From: Streptomyces sp. CNQ-509
GTDB lineage: Bacteria > Actinomycetota > Actinomycetes > Streptomycetales > Streptomycetaceae
Direction: 5' to 3'
Length of the DNA stretch: 64,000 nucleotides
Assembly (NCBI RefSeq): GCF_001011035.1
Contig: NZ_CP011492.1
Location: 7,890,951 to 7,954,950, forward strand
Each line of letters starts with the position of its first letter. Position 1 is the stretch's first letter. Under the pieces are notes generated by a model, which was not told the DNA's origin, made no database searches, and saw nothing but the letters and a program-made list of their open reading frames with translations. A program made the position numbers and the translations under genes. This document shows positions 17,913 through 26,110 of the stretch, piece by piece.

Positions 17913-18605
17913 TCAGGCGCGCGGAGCCGTCGCCTTCGCGCCCGTGTACGCGACGTCGTGTTCCCAGCGCGACCGCGGCTGGGTGTGCAGCCGCCAGTAG
18001 TGCTCCGCGATGAGGTCCGGGTCGAAGTCCGTGCCGGGCGCCACCGCACCGTCGACCGTCACCGTCGCGACGTGCACACCGCCAGGCCCGTACTCCAGGT
18101 CCAGCAGTCGCGCCAGCGTGTGCACCCCGGCCTTGCCCAGCGAGAGGCTGACGTACGCCGGCTTCGGCTCGGGCATGCCGCCGGTGAGGAGGAACGAGCC
18201 GCCGCCGCGCCGGGCCATCGCCGGCGCCAGGTGCGCGGCCGCGGTCAGCGCGCCGCCGACGTTGACGGCCCAGGCGTCCAGCAGCGCGCTCGGGGCCAGC
18301 TCGCCGAGCGCGTCGGCGCGGACGAGCGCCGCGTTGTAGACGACGGCGTCGGGCACCCCGAACCTGCCGGTCGCGGCATCGAGCGCGGAGCGCAGCGCCG
18401 CCTCGTCGGTGACGTCGGCGACCAGGGGCAGCACCCCGGACCCCGGCGCAATGCCGGTACCCGCGGCGGCGACCCCCTCGGCGACATGCGCGAGCGTGCG
18501 CTCGGAACGCGCCAACAGCGCCACGGGCAGGCCCTCCCGGGCGAACCGGCGGGCGACCGCGGCGCCGATCCCGGGCCCGGCGCCGATGACCACCGCTCCT
18601 GCCAT
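17913..18605 (-). CDS. Short-chain dehydrogenase/reductase (atypical active site)
   Basis: NAD(P)-binding SDR protein of 230 residues. The cofactor motif is IGAGPGIGAAVARRF, and DVTDEAAL and YNAALV follow the SDR pattern. At the catalytic position the segment reads YVSLSLGKAG, so the usual Tyr-x3-Lys spacing is not met although Tyr and Lys are nearby. The C-terminal FDPDLIAEHYWRLHTQP is recurrent in this actinobacterial subgroup. The ATG at 18605 has GGAGAGG four bases upstream. It is driven by the MerR-type promoter at 18649-18680 and lies divergent to that regulator. Confidence 0.85.
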   Translation of the reverse strand: MAGAVVIGAGPGIGAAVARRFAREGLPVALLARSERTLAHVAEGVAAAGTGIAPGSGVLPLVADVTDEAALRSALDAATGRFGVPDAVVYNAALVRADALGELAPSALLDAWAVNVGGALTAAAHLAPAMARRGGGSFLLTGGMPEPKPAYVSLSLGKAGVHTLARLLDLEYGPGGVHVATVTVDGAVAPGTDFDPDLIAEHYWRLHTQPRSRWEHDVAYTGAKATAPRA

Positions 18606-18648
18606 GACCTCTCCTTCCTCTCCCCGCGGATGATCCGCGGCTCCGGCG

Positions 18649-18680
18649 ACGTTAGAGCGTGCCACCGGTGTGAAGGTCAA
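18649..18680 (-). promoter_or_regulatory. MerR-type promoter with 20-bp spacer driving the SDR gene
   Basis: On the minus strand a TTGACC -35 (18680-18675) and a TAACGT -10 (18654-18649) are separated by 20 bp. A perfect CACCGGTG palindrome (18663-18670) lies inside that spacer. An over-long spacer with a central dyad is the hallmark of promoters activated by MerR-family proteins, and the MerR gene starts 20 bp away on the other strand. Confidence 0.7.
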
Positions 18681-18699
18681 GAGAGAGGACGGGGACGGC

Positions 18700-19206
18700 A
18701 TGCGGATCGGCGAGCTGGCCCACCGTTCCGGCGTGAGCCGGCGACTGCTGCGCTACTACGAGGAGCAGGGGCTGCTGCACCCCGTCCGGCTGCCCAACGG
18801 CTACCGCGAGTACACCGACGGCGACGTCGACGCCGTGCGGCGCATCCGCGTGCTGCTCGACGCGGGCCTGCGCACCGCGGTCATCGCGGGAATCCTGGAC
18901 TGCGTCGCCGGCGACGGCACCCCGTACCGCCTGACGACGACCGGCTGCCCCGGCGTGGTGGCCCGGCTGAGCCGGGAGCATGCCAGGATCACCGCCGACA
19001 TCGATCGCCTCGACCGGTCCCGGGGACTGCTCGCCGGCCTGCTGGACACCGCCGCGCCGGATGCCGCCACGCCGAAGGACGCCATACCCGACGCCGACGT
19101 GCCGGACGGCCTCGCGCCCCCGGGCGATGTGCCCCGGGGCGCTGCCGGCCTCAGTGCGGCGTCGGGCGGCCGCTGGCGGCCTCGTACCAGGCGAGGGAGC
19201 CGCTGA
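18700..19206 (+). CDS. MerR-family transcriptional regulator
   Basis: DNA-distorting activator of 168 residues. The N-terminal winged helix is MRIGELAHRSGVSRRLLRYY followed by EEQGLLHPVRLPNGYREYTD, and the dimerisation helix contains HARITADIDRLDRSR. I start at ATG 18700; the in-frame GTG at 18670 lies within the promoter palindrome. The last ~30 residues are low-complexity and overlap the convergent SARP gene by 56 bp. The effector is unknown. Neighbour and promoter evidence make the divergent SDR gene its target. Confidence 0.9.
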   Translation: MRIGELAHRSGVSRRLLRYYEEQGLLHPVRLPNGYREYTDGDVDAVRRIRVLLDAGLRTAVIAGILDCVAGDGTPYRLTTTGCPGVVARLSREHARITADIDRLDRSRGLLAGLLDTAAPDAATPKDAIPDADVPDGLAPPGDVPRGAAGLSAASGGRWRPRTRRGSR

Positions 19207-21166
19207 TGCGGGTGGCCAGGGCCGTCTCGCGGCGGCGCGTGGCGCCGTCGAGGGCCTCGCGCAGGTTGGCGATCTCCGCGTCCAGCCGGCCGATCCAGCG
19301 CTGCCGCGCGTGGCCCGCGCGCTCCGCCTCCGCGCATTCCGCGAGCCGGACGTAGTAGTCGTCGCGGCGCCGCAGCACCTCCGCCGTCTCGCCGGCCTCC
19401 TCCAGCCGCTCCCAGGCGTACGCGGCGACCGTCTCCAGCAGCCGGAAGCGCTCCCCGTCCCGGGAGACCAGCGACCGGTCGACCAGCCGCGCCAGCAGCC
19501 CCGGCACCTCCTCGGCCGTCAGCCCCGCGGGCGGCGCCTGCTCGCCGCCGGCCTCGATGGACACCCCGGCGTCCGGACCCGCGCCGGTGTCCGCGCACAC
19601 GTAGATCGCACCGCTCAGCGTGCAGCCCGCGCCGTGCACCGCCAGCCGCCGCAGCGCCGCGCGCTCCCGGTCGTCCAGCAGCCGCCAGCTCCACTCCAGG
19701 GCCGCCCGCAGGGTGCGCTGCCGCTCCGGCAGGCCGCGCGGTCCTTCGTCCAGGAGCCGGAAGCGGTCGTCGAGCCCGGCGGCCAGGCCCTGTACGCCCA
19801 GGCCGCGGACGCGGGAGGCGGCCAGCTCCAGCGCCAGCGGGATGCCGTCGAGCCGGCGGCACACCTCGGCGACCTCCGCCGCGTTCCCGGCGCCGAGCGC
19901 GAAGCCCGGCGCGGACGCGGCGGCGCGGTCGGCGAAGAGCCGCACCGCGTCCGCCTCGGCCAGCGGCGCCACCGCCCGTACCACCTCGCCCGCGACGCCC
20001 AGCGGCTCCCGGCCCGTGGCCAGCACCCGCAGCCCCGGCGCCGCGCGCAGCAGCCGGTCGGCGAGCTTGGCCGCCTGCTCGACGACGTGCTCCGCGTTGT
20101 CGAGCAGCAGCACCGCGGGGGCGTCGCCCAGCGCCGCGGCGATCCGGTCCTCGTCGGGCACCCCGAACGCCGTCGCCACCACGTCGGCGACGCTCCCGCC
20201 GCCGGCGCCCGCCAGTTCCGCGACATAGCCCGGCTCGGGGCGCTCGCCCAGCAGGGCCAGTGCCAGCCGGGTCTTGCCCACGCCGCCGGGCCCGGTGAGC
20301 GTCACCAGCCGCTCCCCGCCGAGCAGCGGCCCGAGTTCCGCCAGCTCCGCCGCCCGGCCGACCAGCGGCGTCAGCGGCACGGGCAGCCGCGGCGGGCGCA
20401 GCCGCGGCACCGCGGGCCGCGCGGCGGCCAGCGCCTCGTCGCCCGCCAGGATCCGCTGCTGCAACCCGGCCAGCTCCGGCCCCGGGTCGAGCCCCGCCTC
20501 CTCGCGCAGCCGCACCCGCAGCGCGCGGTAGGCGGCCAGCGCCTCGCTCTGCCGGCCGGAGCCGTACAGCGCCCGCATCAGCAGCCCGGTCAGCCGCTCG
20601 CGCACCGGATGGGCGCCCACCAGGTCCGTCAACTCGGCCACCAGCGGCCCGTGTTCGCCCAGCTCCAGCCGGGCCCGCGCCAGCTCCTCCAGCGCGGTCA
20701 GCCGCTGCTCCTCCAGCCGCGCGGCGGTGGCGCGGGCGAAGGGCGCGTCCTCGTACGGGCTGAAGGCGGGCCCGCGCCACAGCGCCAGCGCCTCGGTGAG
20801 CAGGTCGGCGGCGCGCGCGGGACCGGGCGCCGTACGGGCCCGCCGGACCAGCTCCGCGAAGTCCCCGGCGTCGGTGGCGGCCTCCAGCACGTACCCCGAG
20901 GCGCCCGCGGCGACCAGCTCGCGCCCGCCCGGCTCGGCGTCGCCCAGCGCCCGGCGCAACTGGGAGACCTTCGCCCGGAGCGCGCCCGTCGGCTTCCCCG
21001 GCGGACGGGCGTCCCACAGGTCGTCGACCAGCCGCCACGGCGGCACCGGCCGCCCTTCGCGGGCGAGCAGCGCGGCCAGCAGCACGCGTACCTTCAGCTC
21101 CGGGACCCGCACCGGCCGTCCGTCGTCGGTCCAGACCCGCACGGGACCGAGCACTCCGAAGCGCAT
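19151..21166 (-). CDS. SARP/AfsR-type regulator with NB-ARC ATPase domain, lacking TPR region
   Basis: Transcriptional activator of 671 residues. An OmpR-like winged helix (MRFGVLGPVRVW...LLAALLA, residues 1-95) is followed by the BTAD domain (about 100-245). An NB-ARC ATPase then follows with the P-loop TGPGGVGKTR near residue 290, a Walker B-like VLLLDNAEHV and the RVLATGREPLGV sensor. AfsR-like proteins normally continue with TPR repeats to about 1000 residues. This one stops just after the NB-ARC region (LAWYEAASGRPTPH), and I could find no continuing frame beyond it. Divergent to an MFS exporter 47 bp away, which is its probable target. Confidence 0.88.
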   Translation of the reverse strand: MRFGVLGPVRVWTDDGRPVRVPELKVRVLLAALLAREGRPVPPWRLVDDLWDARPPGKPTGALRAKVSQLRRALGDAEPGGRELVAAGASGYVLEAATDAGDFAELVRRARTAPGPARAADLLTEALALWRGPAFSPYEDAPFARATAARLEEQRLTALEELARARLELGEHGPLVAELTDLVGAHPVRERLTGLLMRALYGSGRQSEALAAYRALRVRLREEAGLDPGPELAGLQQRILAGDEALAAARPAVPRLRPPRLPVPLTPLVGRAAELAELGPLLGGERLVTLTGPGGVGKTRLALALLGERPEPGYVAELAGAGGGSVADVVATAFGVPDEDRIAAALGDAPAVLLLDNAEHVVEQAAKLADRLLRAAPGLRVLATGREPLGVAGEVVRAVAPLAEADAVRLFADRAAASAPGFALGAGNAAEVAEVCRRLDGIPLALELAASRVRGLGVQGLAAGLDDRFRLLDEGPRGLPERQRTLRAALEWSWRLLDDRERAALRRLAVHGAGCTLSGAIYVCADTGAGPDAGVSIEAGGEQAPPAGLTAEEVPGLLARLVDRSLVSRDGERFRLLETVAAYAWERLEEAGETAEVLRRRDDYYVRLAECAEAERAGHARQRWIGRLDAEIANLREALDGATRRRETALATRISGSLAWYEAASGRPTPH

Positions 21167-21213
21167 GACACCACCATAAGCAAACCCGAACACCGTGCGG
21201 CGACCGTGAACCC

Positions 21214-22731
21214 ATGACCACGACCACCGCCACGAAGGCCGGGCCCCGGGCATGGCTCGGCCTGAGCGTCCTCGCCCTGCCCATGCTGCTCGCCTCGGTC
21301 GACAACAGCGTGCTCTACCTCGCGCTGCCGCATCTGACCGCGGATCTGGAGCCGTCCCCCACCCAAGTCCTGTGGATCATGGACGTCTACGGGTTCATGA
21401 TGGCCGGCTTCCTCATCACCATGGGCACCCTCGGCGACCGGATCGGCCGGCGCCGGCTGCTCACCGTCGGCGCTGGGGCCTTCGGCGCCGCGTCGGTGCT
21501 CGCCGCGTACGCGGTGAGCGCGGAGATGCTCATCGCCGCCCGCATCCTGCTCGGCATCTCGGCCTCCGCGCTCGCGCCCTCGGCACTGGCCCTGGTCGGC
21601 ACCATGTTCACCGACGCGCGCCAGCGCGCCCTGGCCATCGGCGTGTTCACCGCCTGCTTCATGGGCGGCGCGGCGCTCGGCCCGGTCGTCGGCGGGGTGA
21701 TGCTGGAGAACTTCTGGTGGGGCTCGGTCTTCCTGCTCGGACTGCCGGTGGCGCTGCTGCTGGTGCTCACGGCCAGGCCGCTGCTGCCGGAGTCGGGCGG
21801 CGAGGACGGCGAGGGCGGCGGGCGGCTCGACCCGGCGAGCGTGGGGCTGTCGCTGCTGGCGGTCATCCCGCTCGTGTACGGGCTGAAGGAGCTGGCCGAC
21901 GAGCCGGACGTGCGGGCGGCCGTGGCCATCGCCGCCGGGCTCGCCTTCGGCTACGCCTTCGCCCGCCGCCAGCTCCGGCTGGCCGAACCGCTGCTCGACC
22001 TGCGGCTCTTCCGCAACCGCTCGTTCTCCGCGGCGCTGGTGGTGCTGCTCTTCACGATGCTCGTGCAGGGCGGCTGCTACTTCTTCTTCAGCCAGCACCT
22101 CCAGTTGATCGAGGGCTTCTCGCCCCTGAAGGCCGGGTTCTGGATGGCGCCGCCTGCGCTGGCGCTGGTCGCCGGCTCCCTGCTGGCGCCGGTGATGGCG
22201 CGGACGGTGCGGCCCGCAGTCGTGGTCGGCGCGGGCCTGGCGTTCTCCGCGGCCGGGTTCCTCTACGTCGCCGTCAGCGACGACCTGGTACCGCTGGTGA
22301 TCGGGTTCACGGTGGGCTTCCTCGGCGCCGCGCCGGTCGGCGCGCTGGGGCTGAACCTCATCGTGGGCAGCGCGCCCCGGGAGAAGGCCGGCTCCGCCTC
22401 GGCCACCGCGGAGAGCAGCGGCGAGATGGGCATCTCCCTGGGCATCGCCGTCTTCGGCAGCCTCGGCGCGGCCGTTTACACCGCCGGGTTCGACGGTCCG
22501 GCGGGGGCGCCGGAGCGGGCGGGGGAGTCCCTTGCCGACGCCGAGGCAGCGGCCGCCGGGCTGTCCGGGCGCCTCCGCGGCGAACTGCTCGACGCCGCCC
22601 ACGCGGCCTTCGGCTCCGGGATGACCGCCGTCGCCGTGGCCGCCGCCCTGGTCTGCGCGGGCCTCGCGGTGCTGGCCGCCGTGCTGCTGCGGCACCTCCG
22701 CCCGATCGGCTCGGAGGACGACGGCGGCTGA
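21214..22731 (+). CDS. MFS drug exporter, DHA2 (14-helix) family
   Basis: Inner-membrane proton-coupled multidrug exporter of 505 residues. DHA2 features are visible: motif D1-like SVDNSVLYLALPHL in helix 1, motif A GDRIGRRRLL, and motif C in ALGPVVGGVML (about residues 150-165). Fourteen hydrophobic segments can be counted. It resembles the SmvA/QacA group. The ATG at 21214 follows a short leader. The divergent SARP regulator suggests linked control. The substrate cannot be predicted. Confidence 0.92.
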   Translation: MTTTTATKAGPRAWLGLSVLALPMLLASVDNSVLYLALPHLTADLEPSPTQVLWIMDVYGFMMAGFLITMGTLGDRIGRRRLLTVGAGAFGAASVLAAYAVSAEMLIAARILLGISASALAPSALALVGTMFTDARQRALAIGVFTACFMGGAALGPVVGGVMLENFWWGSVFLLGLPVALLLVLTARPLLPESGGEDGEGGGRLDPASVGLSLLAVIPLVYGLKELADEPDVRAAVAIAAGLAFGYAFARRQLRLAEPLLDLRLFRNRSFSAALVVLLFTMLVQGGCYFFFSQHLQLIEGFSPLKAGFWMAPPALALVAGSLLAPVMARTVRPAVVVGAGLAFSAAGFLYVAVSDDLVPLVIGFTVGFLGAAPVGALGLNLIVGSAPREKAGSASATAESSGEMGISLGIAVFGSLGAAVYTAGFDGPAGAPERAGESLADAEAAAAGLSGRLRGELLDAAHAAFGSGMTAVAVAAALVCAGLAVLAAVLLRHLRPIGSEDDGG

Positions 22732-22737
22732 GGCGCA

Positions 22738-22789
22738 GGGCTGGGGGTCAGGGCTGGGGGTCAGGACTGCGGATCGGGGCTGGGGGTCA
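22738..22789. repeat. Short 13-bp direct repeats between MFS and VOC genes
   Basis: The unit GGGCTGGGGGTCA occurs at 22738-22750 and 22751-22763 in tandem and again at 22777-22789, with a degenerate unit between. The last copy contains the stop codon of the VOC gene. Probably slippage-derived; it may affect convergent termination. Confidence 0.8.
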
Positions 22790-23170
22790 GGGCTGCGTCG
22801 CTGCGCGCTCGGCGGCGCTGCGCAGCACGCAGAACTCGTTGCCCTCCGGATCGGCGAGGACGGCCCAGCCGGTGCCGTCCGGGTTGCGGTGGTCGGCGAC
22901 GAAGGACGCGCCGAGGCGGAGCAGCCGCTCGACCTCCTCCTCGCGCCCCGTCTCCGGGCGCAGGCACAGATGGATCCGGTTCTTGCCGGTCTTCCGCTCC
23001 GGCACCTGGTTGAAGTGCAGCACCGGCCCCTCGGGCAGGAGCACCTGCGTCTCCGGCGAGCCCGGTCCGTCCTCCGGATGGACCGGGCTGCCGGTCACCT
23101 TGCTCCAGAAGAGCGACAGCCCGTAGGCGTCGGCACAGTCGATCGCGATGTTCTGCACCACCGAGGTCAT
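22787..23170 (-). CDS. VOC (glyoxalase/bleomycin-resistance) family protein
   Basis: Small metal-dependent-fold protein of 127 residues with one vicinal-oxygen-chelate module pair. The start MTSVVQNIAIDCADAYGLSL, the central RIHLCLRPETG and the C-terminal WAVLADPEGNEFCVLR are typical of a large actinobacterial glyoxalase-like group. Possible metal ligands are the His of RIHLCL and the Glu of GNEFCV. Function is unknown. The ATG at 23170 is the only good start. Its 3' end lies in a tandem repeat. Confidence 0.9.
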   Translation of the reverse strand: MTSVVQNIAIDCADAYGLSLFWSKVTGSPVHPEDGPGSPETQVLLPEGPVLHFNQVPERKTGKNRIHLCLRPETGREEEVERLLRLGASFVADHRNPDGTGWAVLADPEGNEFCVLRSAAERAATQP

Positions 23171-23310
23171 GGACGCACCCTGCCTCAGCACCCCGCGCGC
23201 CGCCACCGTATTACGCCCCGGCGGCCCGCCGCCGTCAGGCGGACTCCGCCGCGGCCAGCAACTGGTCCTCCGTGGTCCCGCGGCCCGACTGCCCGGCGGA
23301 CGGCGGCGGT

Positions 23311-24483
23311 TCAGCGCGGTGTCTCCGGCTCGCGCAGCGGCCCCAGGAGCAGCAGCCCCACCGCCGGCAGGGCGATCAGCGGGCTGAGCGCCGCGGTGAG
23401 CGACGTCGCGTCCGCGAGCACGCCGATGGCCGGGCTCGCCAGCCCGCCCGCGCTCACCGCGAGACCCAGCGTGACGCCGCCCGCGGTGCCGACGTGCCGG
23501 GGCAGGTAGTCCTGGCCGAGCGTGATGTGCAGCGAGAACGGCACGTACAGCCCGGCGGAGGTGAGGGCCACGAAGACGTAGACCGCGGGCCCCGGCACGA
23601 ACACCAGCCCGGCGACCGCGGGGCAGGACAGCGCGTACGACCACCGCACCACCGGCAGCCGCCCGAACCGCGAGGCCAGCCGCCCGCCCGCCACCGTGCC
23701 CACCGCGCCGCCCAGATAGAGCACGAACAGCGCCGCCGTGCCCGCCGCCGTACCGCCCGCCGTGCGCCCGGGCACGTACAGCGAGACGAAGGCGCTCAGC
23801 CCCACGAACACCACGGAACGGCACACCACCGCCCCGGTCAGCCGCGCGAACGAGGCCCAGTCGTCCCGGCCCGCGGGTACGCCCGCCGGGCGGGTGCCGG
23901 CCGCCGGCCGCTCCGGCGCGTACGGCCGCAGCCCGCGCAGCGCCGCGGCGCACAGCGCCGCCCCCGCCAGCGCCGGGAACACCAGCAGCGGTGACGCCCG
24001 CAGCCCGCCGGCCGCGGCGACGGCGGCCACCAGCGGGGGAGCGGTGGCGAAGCCGAGGTTGCCGCCGAGGGAGAACCAGCCCATCGCCGTGTGGCTGCCC
24101 GCGCTCGCCCGCCGCGCCACCCGGGCGGCCTCCGGGTGGTACGCGGCCACCCCGATGCCCGACAGCGCGACCACCGCGAGCGTCACGGCGTACGAGCCGG
24201 AGACCCCGGCCAGCGCCACCCCCGCGCCGGCCGCCAGCGTGCTCACCGGCAGCAGCCACGGCAGCGGCCGCCGGTCGGTGAGCACCCCGAACAGCGGCTG
24301 CACCACCGACGACAGCAGCGAAGCCGCCAGCACGACCCCGGAGGCCGCGGCGTACGAGTACGCCCGCTCGGCGACGAGGAACGGCACCAGCGCCGCCACC
24401 GCCCCCTGGTACACGTCGACGCAGGCGTGCCCCACGGAGAGCAGGGTCAGCGGCCGGAAGCGGGCGGCGCGGGGCTCTGGCAT
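23311..24483 (-). CDS. MFS transporter, fosmidomycin-resistance (Fsr)-like
   Basis: Twelve-helix inner-membrane exporter of 390 residues. The N-terminal LLSVGHACVDVYQGAVAALVPF and the YHPEAARVARRAS loop in the first half are hallmarks of the Fsr subfamily. Motif A appears as GVLTDRRPLPWLL. Known members export fosmidomycin or other small compounds; the substrate here is not known. Its start is 53 bp from the divergent AraC gene, which is the likely regulator. Confidence 0.9.
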   Translation of the reverse strand: MPEPRAARFRPLTLLSVGHACVDVYQGAVAALVPFLVAERAYSYAAASGVVLAASLLSSVVQPLFGVLTDRRPLPWLLPVSTLAAGAGVALAGVSGSYAVTLAVVALSGIGVAAYHPEAARVARRASAGSHTAMGWFSLGGNLGFATAPPLVAAVAAAGGLRASPLLVFPALAGAALCAAALRGLRPYAPERPAAGTRPAGVPAGRDDWASFARLTGAVVCRSVVFVGLSAFVSLYVPGRTAGGTAAGTAALFVLYLGGAVGTVAGGRLASRFGRLPVVRWSYALSCPAVAGLVFVPGPAVYVFVALTSAGLYVPFSLHITLGQDYLPRHVGTAGGVTLGLAVSAGGLASPAIGVLADATSLTAALSPLIALPAVGLLLLGPLREPETPR

Positions 24484-24536
24484 CCCTCGATCGTCGCCGA
24501 GTCGCCCCTGGCGAACTTCCGATAAAGTGCCAATCG

Positions 24537-25295
24537 ATGCCGGATATCCGCCACACCCCCGAGGCGCCCACCCGGGCCACGACCCTGGCCGCGGGCGCCC
24601 GCATCGACGCGCACCGGCACGACGACCACCAACTCGTCTACGCCGGCGCCGGGGTGCTCGCCGTCACCACCGACGCGGGCACCTGGTTCGCGCCCGGCAC
24701 CCGCGCGCTGTGGGTACCCGCGGGCTGCGTCCACGCCCACCGGGCGTACGGCCACCTCGACCTGCACCTCGTCGGCGTGCCCGCCGCCACCGACCCCCTC
24801 GGGCTCGACGCGCCCGGCGTCCTGGCCGTCAGCCCGCTGCTGCGCGAGCTGATCCTCGCCTGCACCCGCGAACCGCACGACGGGACGCCCGAGCGGCAGC
24901 GGCTGCACACCGTCCTGCTGGACCGACTGCGCGCCGCCGCCGCGGCCGGCGCCGCCGGGCAGCCGGTGCCGCTGCCCGCGCCCGCGGACCCGCGGCTCGC
25001 GGCCGTCTGCGACCTGCTGTACGCCGACCCCGCCGACCAGCGCACGCTGGCCGTCCTGGGCCGGGCCGCGGGCGCGGGGGAGCGGACGCTCAGCCGCCTC
25101 TTCCGCCGCGAGACGGGGATGACGTTCCCGCAGTGGCGCACGCAGGTGCGCCTCTACCACGCGCTGCGGCTGCTCGCCGACGACGTACCGGTGACGACGG
25201 TCGCGCACCGCTGCGGCTGGTCCTCGGCGAGCGCCTTCATCGACGTCTACCGCCGCGCCTACGGCACCACCCCGGGCAGCAGCCGCCGGGGGTGA
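24537..25295 (+). CDS. AraC-family transcriptional regulator
   Basis: Activator of 252 residues. The N-terminal cupin sensor domain has AHRHDDHQLVYA and WVPAGCVHAHRAYG. The C-terminal double helix-turn-helix contains ERTLSRLFRRETGMTFPQWR and VTTVAHRCGWSSASAFIDVY. The ligand is unknown. It is divergent to the Fsr-like exporter; this pairing (AraC next to an MFS exporter) recurs in actinomycetes and suggests self-contained efflux control. Confidence 0.92.
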   Translation: MPDIRHTPEAPTRATTLAAGARIDAHRHDDHQLVYAGAGVLAVTTDAGTWFAPGTRALWVPAGCVHAHRAYGHLDLHLVGVPAATDPLGLDAPGVLAVSPLLRELILACTREPHDGTPERQRLHTVLLDRLRAAAAAGAAGQPVPLPAPADPRLAAVCDLLYADPADQRTLAVLGRAAGAGERTLSRLFRRETGMTFPQWRTQVRLYHALRLLADDVPVTTVAHRCGWSSASAFIDVYRRAYGTTPGSSRRG

Positions 25296-25311
25296 GCCGG
25301 CCCGGGGCCGG

Positions 25312-26091
25312 TCAGGTGCCGGACAGCTTCCCGATCCCGGCGACCACGTAGTCCGTGTGCGGACGCACCGCCGCCCTCAGCTCCGCGGTCCAGCTCTCCT
25401 CCGCGTACCGGCTGCCGAGGTACAGCTCCCGCGCGTGCTCCAGCACCGGCCGGTGCTCCGGCGGCAGCCGGTCCAGCGCCCACGCGGCGGCGGCGTCCTT
25501 GGGGCGGATCTCCCCGGTGGCCAGCGTGCTCCAGATCCGCGCCAGGGTGAGCAGCACGTTGCGGGTGTCGTCGGCCGCCTCGGCCAGCAGCTCGGGGATG
25601 CCGGCCGTCGCGGCCCGGGCCACGTCCTCGTACGGCACCGGATCCAGCAGCCGCCCGGGCGGCGGTCCCGCGAGCGCGTGGTCGCCGGCCAGCGTCATCG
25701 TGAGCACGATCGCCAGGTCCGGCATGGGCTCCGGCCGCGGCGGCCCGCCCGTCTCGAACTCCTCGCGCAGCCACTCCCCGTACAGGAAGTCGCCGGTCGG
25801 CGGGTAGCGCCACGGCCGGATCTCGGCCTCCACGACCACCGTCAGCTCCACCGGGCGCAGCCCGCCGGTGAAGCCGGACACCCGCAGCAGCCCGTCGAGG
25901 AGCGCCCGCCGCTCGCCGTCGGTGAGCGAGTGGCGGGCGACGACGAGGACGTCCAGGTCGCTGGCGGGGCGCAGCCCGCCGAGGACGGCGGAGCCGTGCA
26001 GGTAGGCGCCGGCAACCTCGGGGCCCAGCACGTCGTCGACCAGTGTCATGACCTTGCGCACCTGATCTCCCATCGGACCAGTGTGGGTCAT
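25312..26091 (-). CDS. Aminoglycoside adenylyltransferase-like (AadA family) nucleotidyltransferase
   Basis: Cytoplasmic enzyme of 259 residues resembling ANT(3'')/ANT(9) streptomycin or spectinomycin adenylyltransferases. The nucleotidyltransferase motif GSAVLGGLRPASDLDVLVV is intact, with two metal-binding Asp residues. RPVELTVVVE, DFLYGEWLR and the C-terminal DTRNVLLTLARI...KDAAAAWALDRLP are family features. Resistance activity is inferred from the family, not shown. The start may instead be ATG 26073. It lies 19 bp upstream of the GH43 stop on the same strand, unrelated in function. Confidence 0.85.
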   Translation of the reverse strand: MTHTGPMGDQVRKVMTLVDDVLGPEVAGAYLHGSAVLGGLRPASDLDVLVVARHSLTDGERRALLDGLLRVSGFTGGLRPVELTVVVEAEIRPWRYPPTGDFLYGEWLREEFETGGPPRPEPMPDLAIVLTMTLAGDHALAGPPPGRLLDPVPYEDVARAATAGIPELLAEAADDTRNVLLTLARIWSTLATGEIRPKDAAAAWALDRLPPEHRPVLEHARELYLGSRYAEESWTAELRAAVRPHTDYVVAGIGKLSGT

Positions 26092-26110
26092 GGGCGGCCG
26101 GCGCCGTGCC

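Noticed and set aside
23171..23310. Short leftward frame between the VOC and MFS genes ending TEDQLLAAAESA
   Set aside because: No start codon or domain; about 25 codons only, so it could not be supported as a gene or remnant.
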